Part shown: positions 24,647-35,951 of the stretch, one piece after another
Position numbering within the stretch: position 1 is the stretch's first letter
How the letters are laid out: every line of letters begins with the position of its first letter
DNA from: Xenopus tropicalis
Lineage: Eukaryota > Chordata > Amphibia > Anura > Pipidae
Assembly (NCBI RefSeq): GCF_000004195.4
Contig: NC_030680.2
Coordinates: 152,666,672 to 152,730,671 of the forward strand
DNA length: 64,000 nucleotides
Direction of reading: 5' to 3'
The notes under the pieces: generated by a model
Database searches by the model: none
What the model saw: the letters and a program-made list of their open reading frames with translations, nothing else
What the model was told of the DNA's origin: nothing
Position numbers and translations under genes: made by a program

Positions 24647-24858
24647 AGTTGCCCCAGGGACTGGTCCGATTGCCATCTTGGAGTCAGGAAGGAATTTTTT
24701 CCCCTCTGGGGCAAATTAGAGAGGCTTCAGATGGGGTTTTTTGCCTTCCTCTGGATCAACTAGTGGTTAGGCAGGTTATATATAGGCATTATGGTTGAAC
24801 TTGATGGACGTATGTCTTTTTTCAACCCAACTTATTATGTTACTATGTTACTATGTAA
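24647..24858 (+). mobile_element. CR1 3' terminal segment
   Basis: Contains 'ccagggactggtccgattgc', 'agaggcttcagatggggttt', 'ttgaacttgatggacgtatg' and a 3' terminal ttactatg repeat. In intact CR1 copies this follows one copy of the 'gtgaggaatacagg' segment (family recollection), linking it with the ORF2 9 kb upstream. From 24,859 to 25,108 nothing recognisable. Confidence 0.85.
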
Positions 24859-25239
24859 TTCCAAATCCCATTCTGCAGGAGAAACCTGTGTAACGCTTGT
24901 TTGGCTATAAATAGACAAAACCCAGGCTGGTGTTAGAGCACGGGGTACATGCGACTCTCTTACACAGGGTGGGCCTTCACTAGGTGGAAGAGTGCAGGCG
25001 GAGCAAGGGTGTAGTCAGGCCCGGATCTGTGGAGAGGCCCCAAAGGCTCGGGCCTAGAGCAGCACAAACATAGAGGCGCCATGCCGCCCCGCCGCAGGGC
25101 AATTTCTACATTTTGCATACCCCCCAACTGTCCTGCTTTCAGCGGGACAGTCCCAGTTTTGATAGCACATCCCGCTGTCTCGGATAGTTCCATCTATGTC
25201 CCGCATTGAAGTATCCGGAACAGCGGGATGCGCTGGCGC

Positions 25240-25421
25240 TCCTTCTTCTTCAGCGGCTCCTCTGCATATGCGGCTCCTTTCGTGGCAGTGTCAGGCCCTT
25301 TTATAAGGTTGCACCCCATGCGTATTGACGTCACACGTACCCAGTGGCACAACCCTATAAAAGGGCCTGGCACTGCCACGAAAGGAGCCGCATATGCAGA
25401 GGAGCTGCTGAAGAAGAAGGA
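25240..25421. repeat. Long inverted repeat within the hAT-like element
   Basis: The left arm (from 25,240: tccttcttcttcagcggctc, 'cgtggcagtgtcaggccctt') pairs with the right arm ending at 25,421 ('aagggcctggcactgccacg', 'ctgctgaagaagaagga'), each about 65-70 bp, with a loop of about 45 bp holding TGACGTCA-like 'ttgacgtcaca'. Confidence 0.88.
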
Positions 25422-25790
25422 AGCACTGTGTATGGGGGGGCACTGTGTATGGGGGGGCACTGTCTCAATTGGGAGCACTGTGTATGGGGGTACTTTCTAT
25501 GAGGGCACTGTATAGGGGGTACTGTCTATGGGGCAATTGGGGGCACTTTCTGTGGGGGGGTACTGTCTATGGGGGCAGTTGGGGCACTGTGTATGGGGTA
25601 CTGTGTATGGGGGCAATTGGGGGCACTTTCTGTGGGGGGTACTGTCTATGGGGGCAGTTGGGGCACTGTGTATGGGGGCAATTGGGGGCACTTTCTATGG
25701 GGCATTGTGTGTGGGGGCACTGTGTATGGGGGCTCTCTGTATGGGGGTACTGTCTATTGGGCCATTGGGGGCACTGTGTATGGGGGGGCA
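25422..25790 (+). repeat. Imperfect tandem array of 'gcactgtgtatggggg' type
   Basis: About 20 irregular units of 15-20 bp: gcactgtgtatggggg, gtactgtctatgggggcagt, gggcactttctgtggggg. Longer repeats of about 65 bp are superimposed (compare 25,545-25,610 with 25,620-25,680). Translations are low-complexity and not genes. Confidence 0.9.
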
Positions 25791-26076
25791 AAACTGGTAC
25801 ATAGTTATAACTGACTGCCTATTTGTATTTATATGTAGGAGTTGCTATATTGTTTTCCTTAGGTAGTACAGTATGAGGGTATAGCACATTTGCATCTGAT
25901 CCCGCCATTTCTATATAACTATATAAAAGGAGTATTTTGAAAAAAAAATGGATGGGGTGTGGCAATTGGGACGTGGCCACAAAAGTGGGCGTGGTTAAAA
26001 AAATTGCCGCGCTACGCGTGCCAAATCTTTTTGTCCCTCTTTTCATTTTTCAAATGTTGGGAGGTATGCATTTTGC

Positions 26077-26800
26077 TCCCATACAGAGCAATGGGGACCT
26101 CTCCCCACAGCTCCGTATGGGACTTTGCAGCGGGGGGAGCTGTTTCAGTGGTTCGCCCCCTTAACTCTTGAATCTCCCCGCTACCCCAAGCTCACAGCCT
26201 TACCTTGATGTTTAATTGTCCTGGGAGGAGCATTTGTGACAGGCAAGGGTCAACTATCAGCATTGGCGGCATCCCTCTCCCTGCTCCTGCTCACTGGGTC
26301 AGGGGCTGAGGGGGCTCTGTCTTTTATCAGGCGGAAGAGGCTGCTGCCTTTATTTGTGTGCTGGGCAGTTTCACCTTCCCACCCCTAACATATATCTCTC
26401 ACTCCTGGGAATCTCTGGCAGAGCACAGCATGCAGGGGAATAGACAGAGGTATCGCTGATCAGTTCATAAAATCTAGCAGACATTTAAAAGGGGCCCTTA
26501 TAAGTTTGGGAACCTTAGGCCTTGTTAATATGGCTGGAACTTCTACTGGTACATTAATATTGTTTTGCTTTCAACTGATTAAGAATGGAAGGAAATAACA
26601 TAGATTTATGTACCACTGGAATTGGCCCTGTTTATAACTTTGGAAAATGCACAGAACTTTTGGCATGTCTGAAGTTGATTGGTAATTTTACTGGCATGTC
26701 TGGGGTTAATATGCCCTTTATCAATTTAATGTAGTCATACTGGCATGTTTGAAGTTAATATGTCCTTTATTCTTTTTATTTAGCGATTATACTGGCACAT
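26077..26800. other. Non-repetitive interval, no gene seen
   Basis: Two or three partial echoes of 'actggcatgtctggggttaa' (26,690-26,810) suggest a short degenerate tandem repeat. No exon seen. Confidence 0.5.
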
Positions 26801-26937
26801 CTGGGGCAGGTAAAGTGGGTGTGGCATGTGGGGGCGTGGTCACAAAGCAGGCGTGGCCAAAAAATTCTTGCTGTACTACCCGCGTCACATATTTTTGTCC
26901 CTCTTTCTCTTAATGAAATGTTGGGAGGTATGGTTGA
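26801..26937. mobile_element. Right-end fragment related to the hAT-like element
   Basis: Shares 'gggggcgtggtcacaaagca'-type sequence, 'tttttgtccctct' and the terminus 'atgttgggaggtatgg' with 25,970-26,068. Only the right portion is recognisable. Confidence 0.65.
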
Positions 26938-27690
26938 ACTATAGTACAGTTTATTGTCAGAGACAAATGATTCAGCAGGGTTATACTCACAATGCAGATA
27001 CAGATGGCAAATGATAGTAGTGCTCTGGGGACAAACAAGGGAGGTTACACACCGGTTTATCCCACCTCTGTTGGGAGTCTGGGCAGGGTAAATGCACCTT
27101 TCAGCTTGGCACCCCTATGGGGGCAGTCAGGATAGATACCCCAGTCCTCAGGTTGATAACCCCTAGCTGAAGAGTCCTGCGGGTGACTAGGGATCAGGGC
27201 TTGTTCTGGCCAGTCTCCTGTCTACTCTGAGGCAACATTGGATGGAAGGTACTTCCAGAACTATTATCCTTGATGGGGCTTGAAACTGCCCTTGCTTGCC
27301 AAGTCTCTCCTACAACTTCTGCTATTCTTTCTATTCCTCGTTCACGGGGCCCCGTCCCCGACTTCACCAGAGTGGATGGTATCACTCTGGGGCAATAAGG
27401 CTTTTCTGGGGCCTAGTTCCGCTCCCAGGCTCAGTGGAGCTTCACCTGAGATACAGAGGCAGCCAAAGAGGAAGCCCCACCCCTTTGCTAAACACTAACA
27501 CATTAGAGTGCAAGAGGTGTGGTCAACTTTAAACTGATACAGGGGTCTCTGCCCAGTAACAGCAGAAATAAGGAGGTGGTAGGGTTTAAAGCCACAGGGG
27601 CATTTTTATATCTCAAATTGTTACGTTCGCAACATTTACGTGCGACTCTTACCCCAAATGCATTCAAGTCAATTGGTGTTTGCAGAGACT
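26938..27690. other. Non-repetitive interval, no gene seen
   Basis: Unique-looking sequence. Small frames near 27,280-27,530 lack recognised domains. It should be the 3' part of the slc6a11 intron upstream of the first visible exon. Confidence 0.45.
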
Positions 27691-27790
27691 TTTTTGTCAC
27701 AGCAACATTTTTCTTGACAATTTTGTGCAAGAAATTTGACAATGAATCCACTGCGAATCCATGAATGGTGAAAATATTCCCACGTCACTA
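27691..27790. mobile_element. Degenerate MITE-like fragment
   Basis: 'gacaatgaatccactgcgaa' and 'tccatgaatggtgaaaatat' resemble the fragment at 2,816-3,010 ('gaaattcgctgcaaatccat', 'gcctggcaaaaacattcgct'). Boundaries are uncertain. 27,791-28,057 is the end of the intron. Confidence 0.35.
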
Positions 27791-28057
27791 TGGTGCTCGC
27801 TGCCGGAAGTGCGTATGGGGCAGAATAGTGTCAGTCCGCTCAGTTTTGCCCCCACTCCAGATCTCTGCACTTGGGTTTGTACCTGAGTTGGGTTCTGTCT
27901 ATATGTATTTGCCCCTCTATGGATGCCAAGGCTGGACAGGCCCATCTAATGCGTTACTGAAGCCCCCTCAGACCTCTATGTCTCCCCCATATCCACTCTT
28001 CCTGGGGCAGAGATAAAAGCCCTGGGACAAATAAACACTTTGCTTTGCCTCCAACAG

Positions 28058-28161
28058 GTTTGGGTCGATGCCGGAACACAGATCTTCTTCTCCTACGCCA
28101 TCTGCTTGGGGTGCCTGACGGCACTGGGCAGCTACAATAATTACAACAATAACTGCTACAG
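28058..28161 (+). CDS. slc6a11: slc6a11 exon (TM6), GABA transporter GAT-3
   Basis: First visible exon, 104 nt, phase 0 start (cctccaacag acceptor), ending in a split Arg codon (ctacag|gtaggt). It encodes [18 protein letters not shown] and [17 protein letters not shown]. This is TM6, whose unwound centre binds substrate. The Gln and Ser four residues apart in TQIFFS correspond to the Cl-/Na1-coordinating Gln291 and Ser295 of GAT-1 (family knowledge). SLC6A11 carries GABA into glia and neurons, coupled to Na+ and Cl-, at the plasma membrane. The preceding exon should end in a codon before Val and was not found in the window. Identity rests on this exon plus the C-tail; SLC6A13, A12 and A6 are close relatives. 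Confidence 0.95.
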
Positions 28162-28314
28162 GTAGGTATGAACCATTGGGGTAAGTCAGGACTGTTCCAC
28201 TGGAGGCCCACGGGCCACGGCCAGTCCGGCTATCACTCTGCAAAAAGGCTCTACAAGTGGCCAATTTATTTGACGATAAAGGTGCCAACTACTCAGTGCC
28301 AACCTCCATGAACC

Positions 28315-28516
28315 CAGGGGCGCTTCTGCCATTAGGCGAGTTGAGAAACTCGCCTCAGGCGGCAGAAGCGCCCCAGTTACCAGGGGCGGCAAAAAGCCGC
28401 TCCTGGTAACTTTAAGAGCCGAATTTCCGGTTTTTAAACCGGAAATTCGGCTCTTCTAGTGCAGAGAGCGCATCCAGGAGCCGCCTCAGGCGGCGATATG
28501 TCCAGAATCGCCCCTG
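28315..28516. mobile_element. hAT-type MITE, 202 bp, with intact target duplication
   Basis: Eight-bp duplication CATGAACC (28,307-28,314 and 28,517-28,524). Terminal repeats CAGGGGCGCTTCTG and the complement of cagaatcgcccctg. It is almost wholly made of hairpins: ggcgagttgagaaactcgcc, gttaccaggggcggc paired with gccgctcctggtaac, and an arm pair 'aagagccgaatttccggttt' with its perfect complement. It lies in the intron after the first visible exon. Bases 28,525-28,857 show nothing else. Confidence 0.85.
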
Positions 28517-28857
28517 CATGAACCCCTGGCTCAACTCATTCCTAGCCAAGCTTCTAGATAATCCATAGAAACATCAACATTTGTCTGGGGTAGAATGTTG
28601 GGGTAAAATGTTGGGGGCCAATGGAACAATAGAAAGACATGGGAAAAGAGAGGGTTACACCGCAGTGTAAGAGGCGGGGACTATTTGCCCACCCAGCCCT
28701 GGAACCCTGTGCCAGCCGGCAACACCTTGTGTAGGGGCCCCGCCAAAATGGTCCCAATGGGGCAGAGGTGAACTAGTCCCCAGGGCTAGTAGATGCTCAC
28801 AGTGTTCCCTTACCCCAGGAATGTCTTACCCCTGAGCCCCAGTACTGGTGGGTGGCA

Positions 28858-30040
28858 CCACAGGGTACCAGGGCCACATATAGGGGTAGGTAGGAGTACC
28901 TAGGGCACAACGGAAGGGGCTGTTAGTTGTGTAACTCATCTCCCAAATACACAGGGTGCCAGGGCCACATATAGGGGTAGGTAGGAGTACCTAGGGCACA
29001 ACAGAAGGGGCTGTTAGTTGTGTAACTCATCTCCCCAATACACAGGGTACCAGGGCCACATATAGGGGTAGGTAGGAGTACCTAGGGCACAACGGAAGGG
29101 GCTGTTAGTTGTGTAACTCATCTCCCAAATACACAGGGTGCCAGGGCCACATATAGGGGTAGGTAGGAGTACCTAGGGCACAACAAGGGGCTGTTAGTTG
29201 TGTAACTCATCTCCCCAATACACAGGGTGCCAGGGCCACATATAGGGGTAGGTAGGAGTACCTAGGGCACAACAAGGGGCTGTTAGTTGTGTAACTCATC
29301 TCCCCAATACACAGGGTGCCAGGGCCACATATAGGGGTAGGTAGGAGTACCTAGGGCACAACGGAAGGGGCTGTTATTGTGTAACTCATCTCCCAATACA
29401 CAGGGTGCCAGGGCCACATATAGGGGTAGGTAGGAGTACCTAGGGCACAACGGAAGGGGCTGTTAGTTGTGTAACTCATCTCCCCAATACACAGGGTGCC
29501 AGGGCCACATATAGGGGTAGGTAGGAGTACCTAGGGCACAACGGAAGGGGCTGTTAGTTGTGTAACTCATCTCCCCAATACACAGGGTGCCAGGGCCACA
29601 TATAGGGGTAGGTAGGAGTACCTAGGGCACAACGGAAGGGGCTGTTAGTTGTGTAACTCATCTCCCCAATACACAGGGTGCCAGGGCCACATATAGGGGT
29701 AGGTAGGAGTACCTAGGGCACAACGGAAGGGGCTGTTATTGTGTAACTCATCTCCCAATACACAGGGTGCCAGGGCCACATATAGGGGTAGGTAGGAGTA
29801 CCTAGGGCACAACGGAAGGGGCTGTTAGTTGTGTAACTCATCTCCCCAATACACAGGGTGCCAGGGCCACATATAGGGGTAGGTAGGAGTACCTAGGGCA
29901 CAACGGAAGGGGCTGTTAGTTGTGTAACTCATCTCCCCAATACACAGGGTGCCAGGGCCACATATAGGGGTAGGTAGGAGTACCTAGGGCACAACGGAAG
30001 GGGCTGTTATTGTGTAACTCATCTCCCCAATACACAGGGT
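28858..30040. repeat. About 91-bp intronic minisatellite
   Basis: Thirteen copies in the intron between the TM6 and TM7 exons. Each has 'ccagggccacatataggggt', 'aggtaggagtacctagggca', 'ggggctgttagttgtgtaac' and 'tcatctccccaatacacagg'. Length variants come from 'cggaagg' versus 'aagg' and 'ttagttgtg' versus 'ttattgtg'; every third or fourth copy has the short form, hinting at a higher-order pattern. Confidence 0.95.
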
Positions 30041-30060
30041 ACCGGATCCATCTCCACTAG

Positions 30061-30303
<243 letters not shown>

Positions 30304-30452
30304 TAGCTCTTAGTGCTCCTGCAGTCGCAGCAGGAATGGGTTGGGGGGCTGGCCGAGTTGTTAGGGTTCCCAGTCTGTGGGTTTGGTTGGGAGATTTCAG
30401 GCCTGGAGGTTGTGGGGTGAGTAATGGGATGGAATTCCGTTGGGTGGATCTA

Positions 30453-30846
30453 TGGTACCAGTGCAACGTTGTAGTAATTCTGTGTATGAGCGGTACCAGT
30501 GCAACGTTGTAGTAATTCTGTGTATGAGCGGTACCAGTGCAACGTTGTAGTATTTCTGTGTATGAGCGGTACCAGTGCAACGTTGTAGTAATTCTGTGTA
30601 TGAGCGGTACCAGTGCAACGTTGTAGTATTTCTGTGTATGAGCGGTACCAGTGCAACGTTGTAGTAATTCTGTGTATGAGCGGTACCAGTGCAACGTTGT
30701 AGTAATTCTGTGTATGAGCGGTACCAGTGCAACGTTGTAGTAATTCTGTGTATGAGCGGTACCAGTGCAACGTTGTAGTAATTCTGTGTATGAGCGGTAC
30801 CAGTGCAACGTTGTAGTATTTCTGTGTATGAGCGGTACCAGTGCAG
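30453..30846. repeat. 38-bp minisatellite (first of two in this intron)
   Basis: Ten to eleven units 'ggtaccagtgcaacgttgta' + 'gtaattctgtgtatgagc', exact 38-bp spacing (30,492, 30,530 and so on). A single site alternates (gtaattc or gtatttc). Each unit has KpnI-type GGTACC and AACGTT palindromes. Confidence 0.95.
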
Positions 30847-31800
30847 GGACTGCCAGAGGGACGGGAGAAGTGAATGAGACTGGTACCAGTGTTCTTGATG
30901 AGTTGGGATGGGGTCAGTTTAGACAGGGGGGCCCACAGTACTAGAAGCCATAACAGTGGGCTCTACAGGGTATTATGGGTAAGTTCTTTGTCTGTCTCTT
31001 GTTTAAGGATTGGTGGAAATGACTGACTGGTGAAATGGGAATATACAGTGTTGTTGGTGTCTCGCAGGGGAACTGAGGAGTTGGGGAGATTCGTCTGTTT
31101 GGGCCCAGTGAGGACATAAAGCAAGAGACTGAGTTAGACAGTCAGGGAGGAAATTAGAGGGCAGCTCTGAGAGTGAGAGGTAGATTTCTCTGTATAGAAG
31201 TGATACAAAGCACAAAGGAGACTGGAAGAGGGGTCCCAGAATGGAGCCTTGGGGTACCCCAATGTAACTGTACCTATGTAACTGTGTGTGGGTACAACAT
31301 GTATGTAACATGTATGTAGGGTTCTGAGAGAGGGGCACATTGCCCCCCCCCCCCCCCCCGCTTGGGTTCATTTCTGGTCCCTACATGCCTCAGGTGGGTG
31401 TCTGGCCCTTAGTGTGTAACTACATATCTGCCCCCCCCGGGGCCAATAACGGCAACAGTAATTGGGCGCTGAGAAAGCTCCAGAACAATGGCTGCTGCCG
31501 ATGGGATATAAATTACCCCACAATCTGCCATTAAATACGCCCCACATGAGAACGGGCTTTGTGTGCGTTTGGTCCTTTAGCTTCTCTTTATTCTCTGACA
31601 ATTTCCAACCAACAAAAGGCTGAAAGGAGAGTAAAAGAGTAAAAAGCCCATTTTCAGCTTCTCTCGTCTAATCACACAGCCCCTCGCTATGATCCCTTTT
31701 ATTCCAGTTCCAAGGAGGCAGCGCACAATTACTGGGCCTATTGTAGCGCTCTATTCATTATCTGCACTTCCCACAGCCTGGCGTCTCATTTCCCAAGTGC
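30847..31800. other. Intron sequence, no gene seen
   Basis: Unique-looking sequence with a C-run near 31,345 and a short duplication of 'aacatgtatgta' near 31,300. Minus-strand frames show no recognised domain. Confidence 0.5.
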
Positions 31801-34298
31801 CCCCCCTTATATGGTACAGTCCTACTCACCATCCAACGCCCCCCTTATATGGTACAGTCCTACTCACCATCCAACACCCCCCTTATATGGTACAGTCCTA
31901 CTCACCATCCCGTGCCCCCCTTATATAGAACAGTCCTACTCACCATCCAACGCCCCCCTTATATGGTACAGTCCTACTCACCATCCAACTCCCCCCTTAT
32001 ATGGTACAGTCCTACTCACCATCCAACGCCCCCCTTATATGGTACAGTCCTACTCACCATCCAACGCCCCCCTTATATGGTACAGTCCTACTCACCATCC
32101 CGTGCCCCCCTTATATGGTACAGTCCTACTCACCATCCCGTGCCCCCCTTATATGGTACAGTCCTACTCACCATCCAACGCCCCCCTTATATGGTACAGT
32201 CCTACTCACCATCCAACTCCCCCCTTATATGGTACAGTCCTACTCACCATCCAACTCCCCCCTTATATGGTACAGTCCTACTCACCATCCAACGCCCCCC
32301 TTATATGGTACAGTCCTACTCACCATCCCGTGCCCCCCTTATATGGTACAGTCCTACTCACCATCCCGTGCCCCCCTTATATGGTACAGTCCTACTCACC
32401 ATCCAACACCCCCCTTATATGGTACAGTCCTACTCACCATCCAACACCCCCCTTATATAGTACAGTCCTACTCACCATCCAACACCCCCCTTATATGGTA
32501 CAGTCCTACTCACCATCCAACACCCCCCTTATATAGTACAGTCCTACTCACCATCCAACACCCCCCTTATATGGTACAGTCCTACTCACCATCCAACGCC
32601 CCCCTTATATGGTACAGTCCTACTCACCATCCCGTGCCCCCTTATATGGTACAGTCCTACTCACCATCCCGTGCCCCCCTTATATGGTACAGTCCTACTC
32701 ACCATCCCGTGCCCCCCTTATATGGTACAGTCCTACTCACCATCCCGTGCCCCCCTTATATAGTACAGTCCTACTCACCATCCTGTGCCCCCCTTAAATG
32801 GTACAGTCCTACTCACCATCCAACACCCCCATTAAATGGTACAGTCCTACTCACCATCCAATACCCCCCTTAAATGGTACAGTCCTACTCACCATCCAAC
32901 ACCCCCATTAAATGGTACAGTCCTACTCACCATCCAACACCCCCATTAAATGGTACAGTCCTACTCACCATCCAATACCCCCCTTAAATGGTACAGTCCT
33001 ACTCACCATCCAACACCCCCATTAAATGGTACAGTCCTACTCACCATCCAACACCACCATTAAATGGTACAGTCCTACTCACCATCCAACACCCCCATTA
33101 AATGGTACAGTCCTACTCACCATCCAACACCCCCTTAAATGGTACAGTCCTACTCACCATCCAACACCCCATTAAATGGTACAGTCCTACTCACCATCCA
33201 ACACCCCCATTAAATGGTACAGTCCTACTCACCATCCAACACCCCCCTTATATGGTACAGTCCTACTCACCATCCAACACCCCCCTTATATGGTACAGTC
33301 CTACTCACCATCCCGTGCCCCCCTTAAATGGCACAGTCCTACTCACCTCCGTTACCCCCCTTATATGCCACAGTCCTACTCACCATCCAGTGCCCCCCTT
33401 ATATGGTACAGTCCTACTCACCATCCAGTACCCCCATTAAATGGTACAGTCCTACTCACCATCCAACACCCCCCTTAAATGGTACAGTCCTACTCACCAT
33501 CCAGTACCCCCCTTAAATGGTACAGTCCTACTCACTATCCAACAACCCCCTTAAATGGTACAGTCCTACTCACCATGATTTACCCCTCTTAAATGGTACA
33601 GTCCTACTCACCATCCAATACCCCCCTTAAATGGTACAGTCCTACTCACCATCCAGTACCCCCCTTAAATGGTACAGTCCTACTCACCATCCAGTACCCC
33701 CCTTAAACGGTACAGTCCTACTCACCATCCAATACCCCCTTATATGGTACAGTCCTACTCACCATCCAACACCCCCATTAAATGGTACAGTCCTACTCAC
33801 CATCCAACACCCCCATTAAATGGTACAGTCCTACTCACCATCCAGTACCCCCCTTAAATGGTACAGTCCTACTCACTATCCAACAACCCCCTTAAATGGT
33901 ACAGTCCTACTCACCATCTAACAACTCCCTTAAATGGTACAGTCCTACTCACCATCCAATACCCCCCTTAAATGGTACAGTCCTACTCACCATCCAATAC
34001 CCCCCTTAAATGGTACAGTCCTACTCACCATCCAGTACCCCCCTTAAATGGTACAGTCCTACTCACCATCCAGTACCCCCCTTAAATGGTACAGTCCTAC
34101 TCACCATCCAACACCCCCCTTATATGGTACAGTCCTACTCACCATCCAACACCCCCCTTATATGGTACAGTCCTACTCACCATCCAACACCCCCCTTATA
34201 TGGTACAGTCCTACTCACCATCCAACACCCCCCTTATATGGTACAGTCCTACTCACCATCCAACACCCCCCTTATATGGTACAGTCCTACTCACCATG
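31801..34298. repeat. 38-bp minisatellite with a CArG box in most units
   Basis: About 65 units of 'ccttatatggtacagtccta' + 'ctcaccatccaacacccc', spacing 38 bp (31,807, 31,845 and so on). The first third and the last 250 bp have CCTTATATGG, the middle mostly CCTTAAATGG. Both fit the SRF consensus CC(A/T)6GG. Other units have ccattaaatgg or ttatatag and do not fit. By eye about 45-50 units keep a perfect box. It lies in the intron between the TM7 and TM8 exons. Confidence 0.96.
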
Positions 34299-34837
34299 AC
34301 CAATTAAATCAATATTCCCCAATTTGGTTCTAATATGACTCGGTTGGTTCTGCCCGGGGCCCTATCCCCGCGGGATCTGTATGTTCCCCTGTGTTTGGTG
34401 TAACTGGCGGCTCATGTAACTGCCCTCAGTCAGTGAGTGGTGTATTTGTGTAGTGTTTGGGGCAGGGAGCAGCTCTGGGCAGGGGTGGGAGAGGATCATG
34501 GGTAAAGCAGCACAACAGAACCTGAAACAAATATCATTGGTTTGTAAATAATGAGGGAATGGCGGATTCTGCGCTCGCTGTTTCTATTTATTCCTGGGCC
34601 CTTAGTTACAGGCTGTTCCCCTGCCCCTGGGGTAGTTTGTGTTTGGCCCAGGGAATATCCGACTCCTGCCCCTTGGTGCGGCCAACACTGGCTACTTTGT
34701 TTCCCCACAGGGAATAACAACTGGAACATCTCAATTTGCCTCTGACACTTCCCATTGTCCAGGCTCCTCCCCCTCTGCTCATGGCGACTTCTTCATCCCC
34801 ATGGCAACGGCGTCCAACTCTTTGCTTTGTGTTCCAG
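34299..34837. other. Intron sequence before the TM8 exon
   Basis: Unique-looking. A reading frame runs into the next exon but has no SLC6 similarity upstream of the acceptor 'tgtgttccag'. Confidence 0.55.
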
Positions 34838-34950
34838 GTCCCGGATTGGCTTTCATCGCCTACCCAAGGGCTGTCACCATGATGCCCCTCGCTCCCCTCT
34901 GGGCGGCGCTGTTCTTTATGATGCTCATCTTCCTCGGGCTGGATAGTCAG
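34838..34950 (+). CDS. slc6a11: slc6a11 exon (EL4-TM8)
   Basis: 113 nt between gtgttccag and gtggga, entering in phase 1 to complete Gly and ending on a whole Gln codon. Encodes [20 protein letters not shown] then [18 protein letters not shown]. The LGLDS motif holds the Na2-site ligands (Leu392, Asp395 and Ser396 in GAT-1; family knowledge). All three residues are intact. EL4 here forms part of the extracellular gate. Confidence 0.96.
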
Positions 34951-35030
34951 GTGGGAATAATGCGACTAATTAATGGCGCTAATAATGCAACTAATTAATG
35001 GCGCTAATAAAGCAACCTGCCTGGCACTGA

Positions 35031-35710
35031 TTAAAGGGAAACTACCATGATTGTTATGGGGCACTTTGCTTTCAGCTAACCTATTGTTTCTCCTACTCCC
35101 ATGTAACTGGAGGAGTCCCAAGCCGGACTTGGATTTCTTACTATTGAGTGCTATTCTGATACCTACTGGGAGCTGCTATCTTGCTCCCTTCCCAATGTTC
35201 TGCTGATCGGCTGCTGGGGGTGAGGGGGGGGGATATCACTCCAACTTGCAGCGCAGCAGTAAAGTGTGACTGAGTCTGAGCTTTCAGCCAGCGCTACACA
35301 TTAGAACTGCTTTCAGCTAACCTATTGTTTCTCCTACTCCCATGTAACTGGAGGAGTCCCAAGCCGGACTTGGATTTCTTACTATTGAGTGCTATTCTGA
35401 TACCTACTGGGAGCTGCTATCTTGCTCCCTTCCCATTGTTCTGCTGATCGGCTGCTGGGGGTGAGGGGGGGGGGGTATCACTCCAACTTGCAGCGCAGCA
35501 GTAAAGTGTGAGTGAGTCTGAGCTTTCAGCCAGCGCTACACATTAGAACTGCTTTCAGCTAACCTATTGTTTCTCCTACTCCCATGTAACTGGAGGAGTC
35601 CCAAGCCGGACTTGGATTTCTTACTATTGACTGCTATTCTGATACCTACTGGGAGCTTTAACTGATGGGTTTGTAACAAACAGCTTTACCCCGTGACAGT
35701 GTTGCTTTAC
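35031..35710 (+). mobile_element. TTAA-type MITE with a triplicated core
   Basis: Starts ttaaagggaaactaccatga and ends near 'ccccgtgacagtgttgcttt', matching a common Xenopus MITE that I recall with Kolobok/T2-like TTAAAGGG ends. A segment beginning gctttcagctaacctattg occurs at 35,068, 35,309 and 35,551 (241/242 bp); the third is partial. Copies differ at few positions, so the duplication is recent. It fills the intron between the TM8 and TM9 exons. Confidence 0.85.
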
Positions 35711-35746
35711 TGTATCAGCGCCACTAATTACTCTCAATCTGTGCAG

Positions 35747-35884
35747 TTCGTCTGTGTGGAAAGCTTGGTCACCGCCGTGGTGGATATGTACCCAAAGATA
35801 TTCCGAAGAGGCTACAGGAGGGAACTGCTGATTCTGGCGCTTTCTATCGTGTCGTATCTCCTTGGACTTATAATGTTAACTGAG
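35747..35884 (+). CDS. slc6a11: slc6a11 exon (TM8 end to TM9)
   Basis: 138 nt, phase 0 at both ends, between 'atctgtgcag' and gtgaga. Encodes [20 protein letters not shown], then [20 protein letters not shown], then LIMLTE. The [10 protein letters not shown] intracellular loop and TM9 are typical of the GABA/taurine/creatine branch of SLC6. Confidence 0.96.
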
Positions 35885-35951
35885 GTGAGACCCCCCCCCT
35901 CCCTGTTGGCCTTCCGACCTTGTACTGAGCCCTGTGGGCCCAAACCTGCAC

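Larger units (their letters stand above)
12905..24858 (+). mobile_element. CR1-type non-LTR retrotransposon with an expanded 3' region
   Basis: Three parts in LINE order: a decayed ORF2 (endonuclease plus reverse transcriptase, 12,926-15,860), an 8.8-kb minisatellite (15,871-24,646), and the CR1 3' end (24,647-24,858) finishing in (ttactatg)-type repeats. The 3' end has the familiar Xenopus CR1 block 'caggaaggaattttttcccc' and 'tttttcaacccaacttatta'. Without the satellite the element would be about 3.2 kb. The 5' limit is approximate and the copy is 5'-truncated (no ORF1). Confidence 0.85.
25117..26068. mobile_element. hAT-like non-autonomous element with 8-bp target duplication
   Basis: CATTTTGC stands on both sides (25,109-25,116 and 26,069-26,076). 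The ends are inverted: left ataccccccaactg, right gttgggaggtatg. An 8-bp duplication fits the hAT superfamily. The interior holds a long inverted repeat (25,240-25,421) and a variable G-rich tandem stretch (25,422-25,790). The right part includes 'tttttgtccctcttttcatt', shared with a second copy at 26,801-26,937. No transposase. Confidence 0.8.

Noticed and set aside
1..28057. Upstream slc6a11 exons (TM1-TM5)
   Set aside because: No segment with SLC6 motifs and splice sites was recognised on either strand; probably beyond the window, though a very short exon could be missed.
28858..30040. CArG boxes in the 91-bp array (ccacatatagg)
   Set aside because: The interior has a C and seven positions, so it does not fit CC(A/T)6GG.
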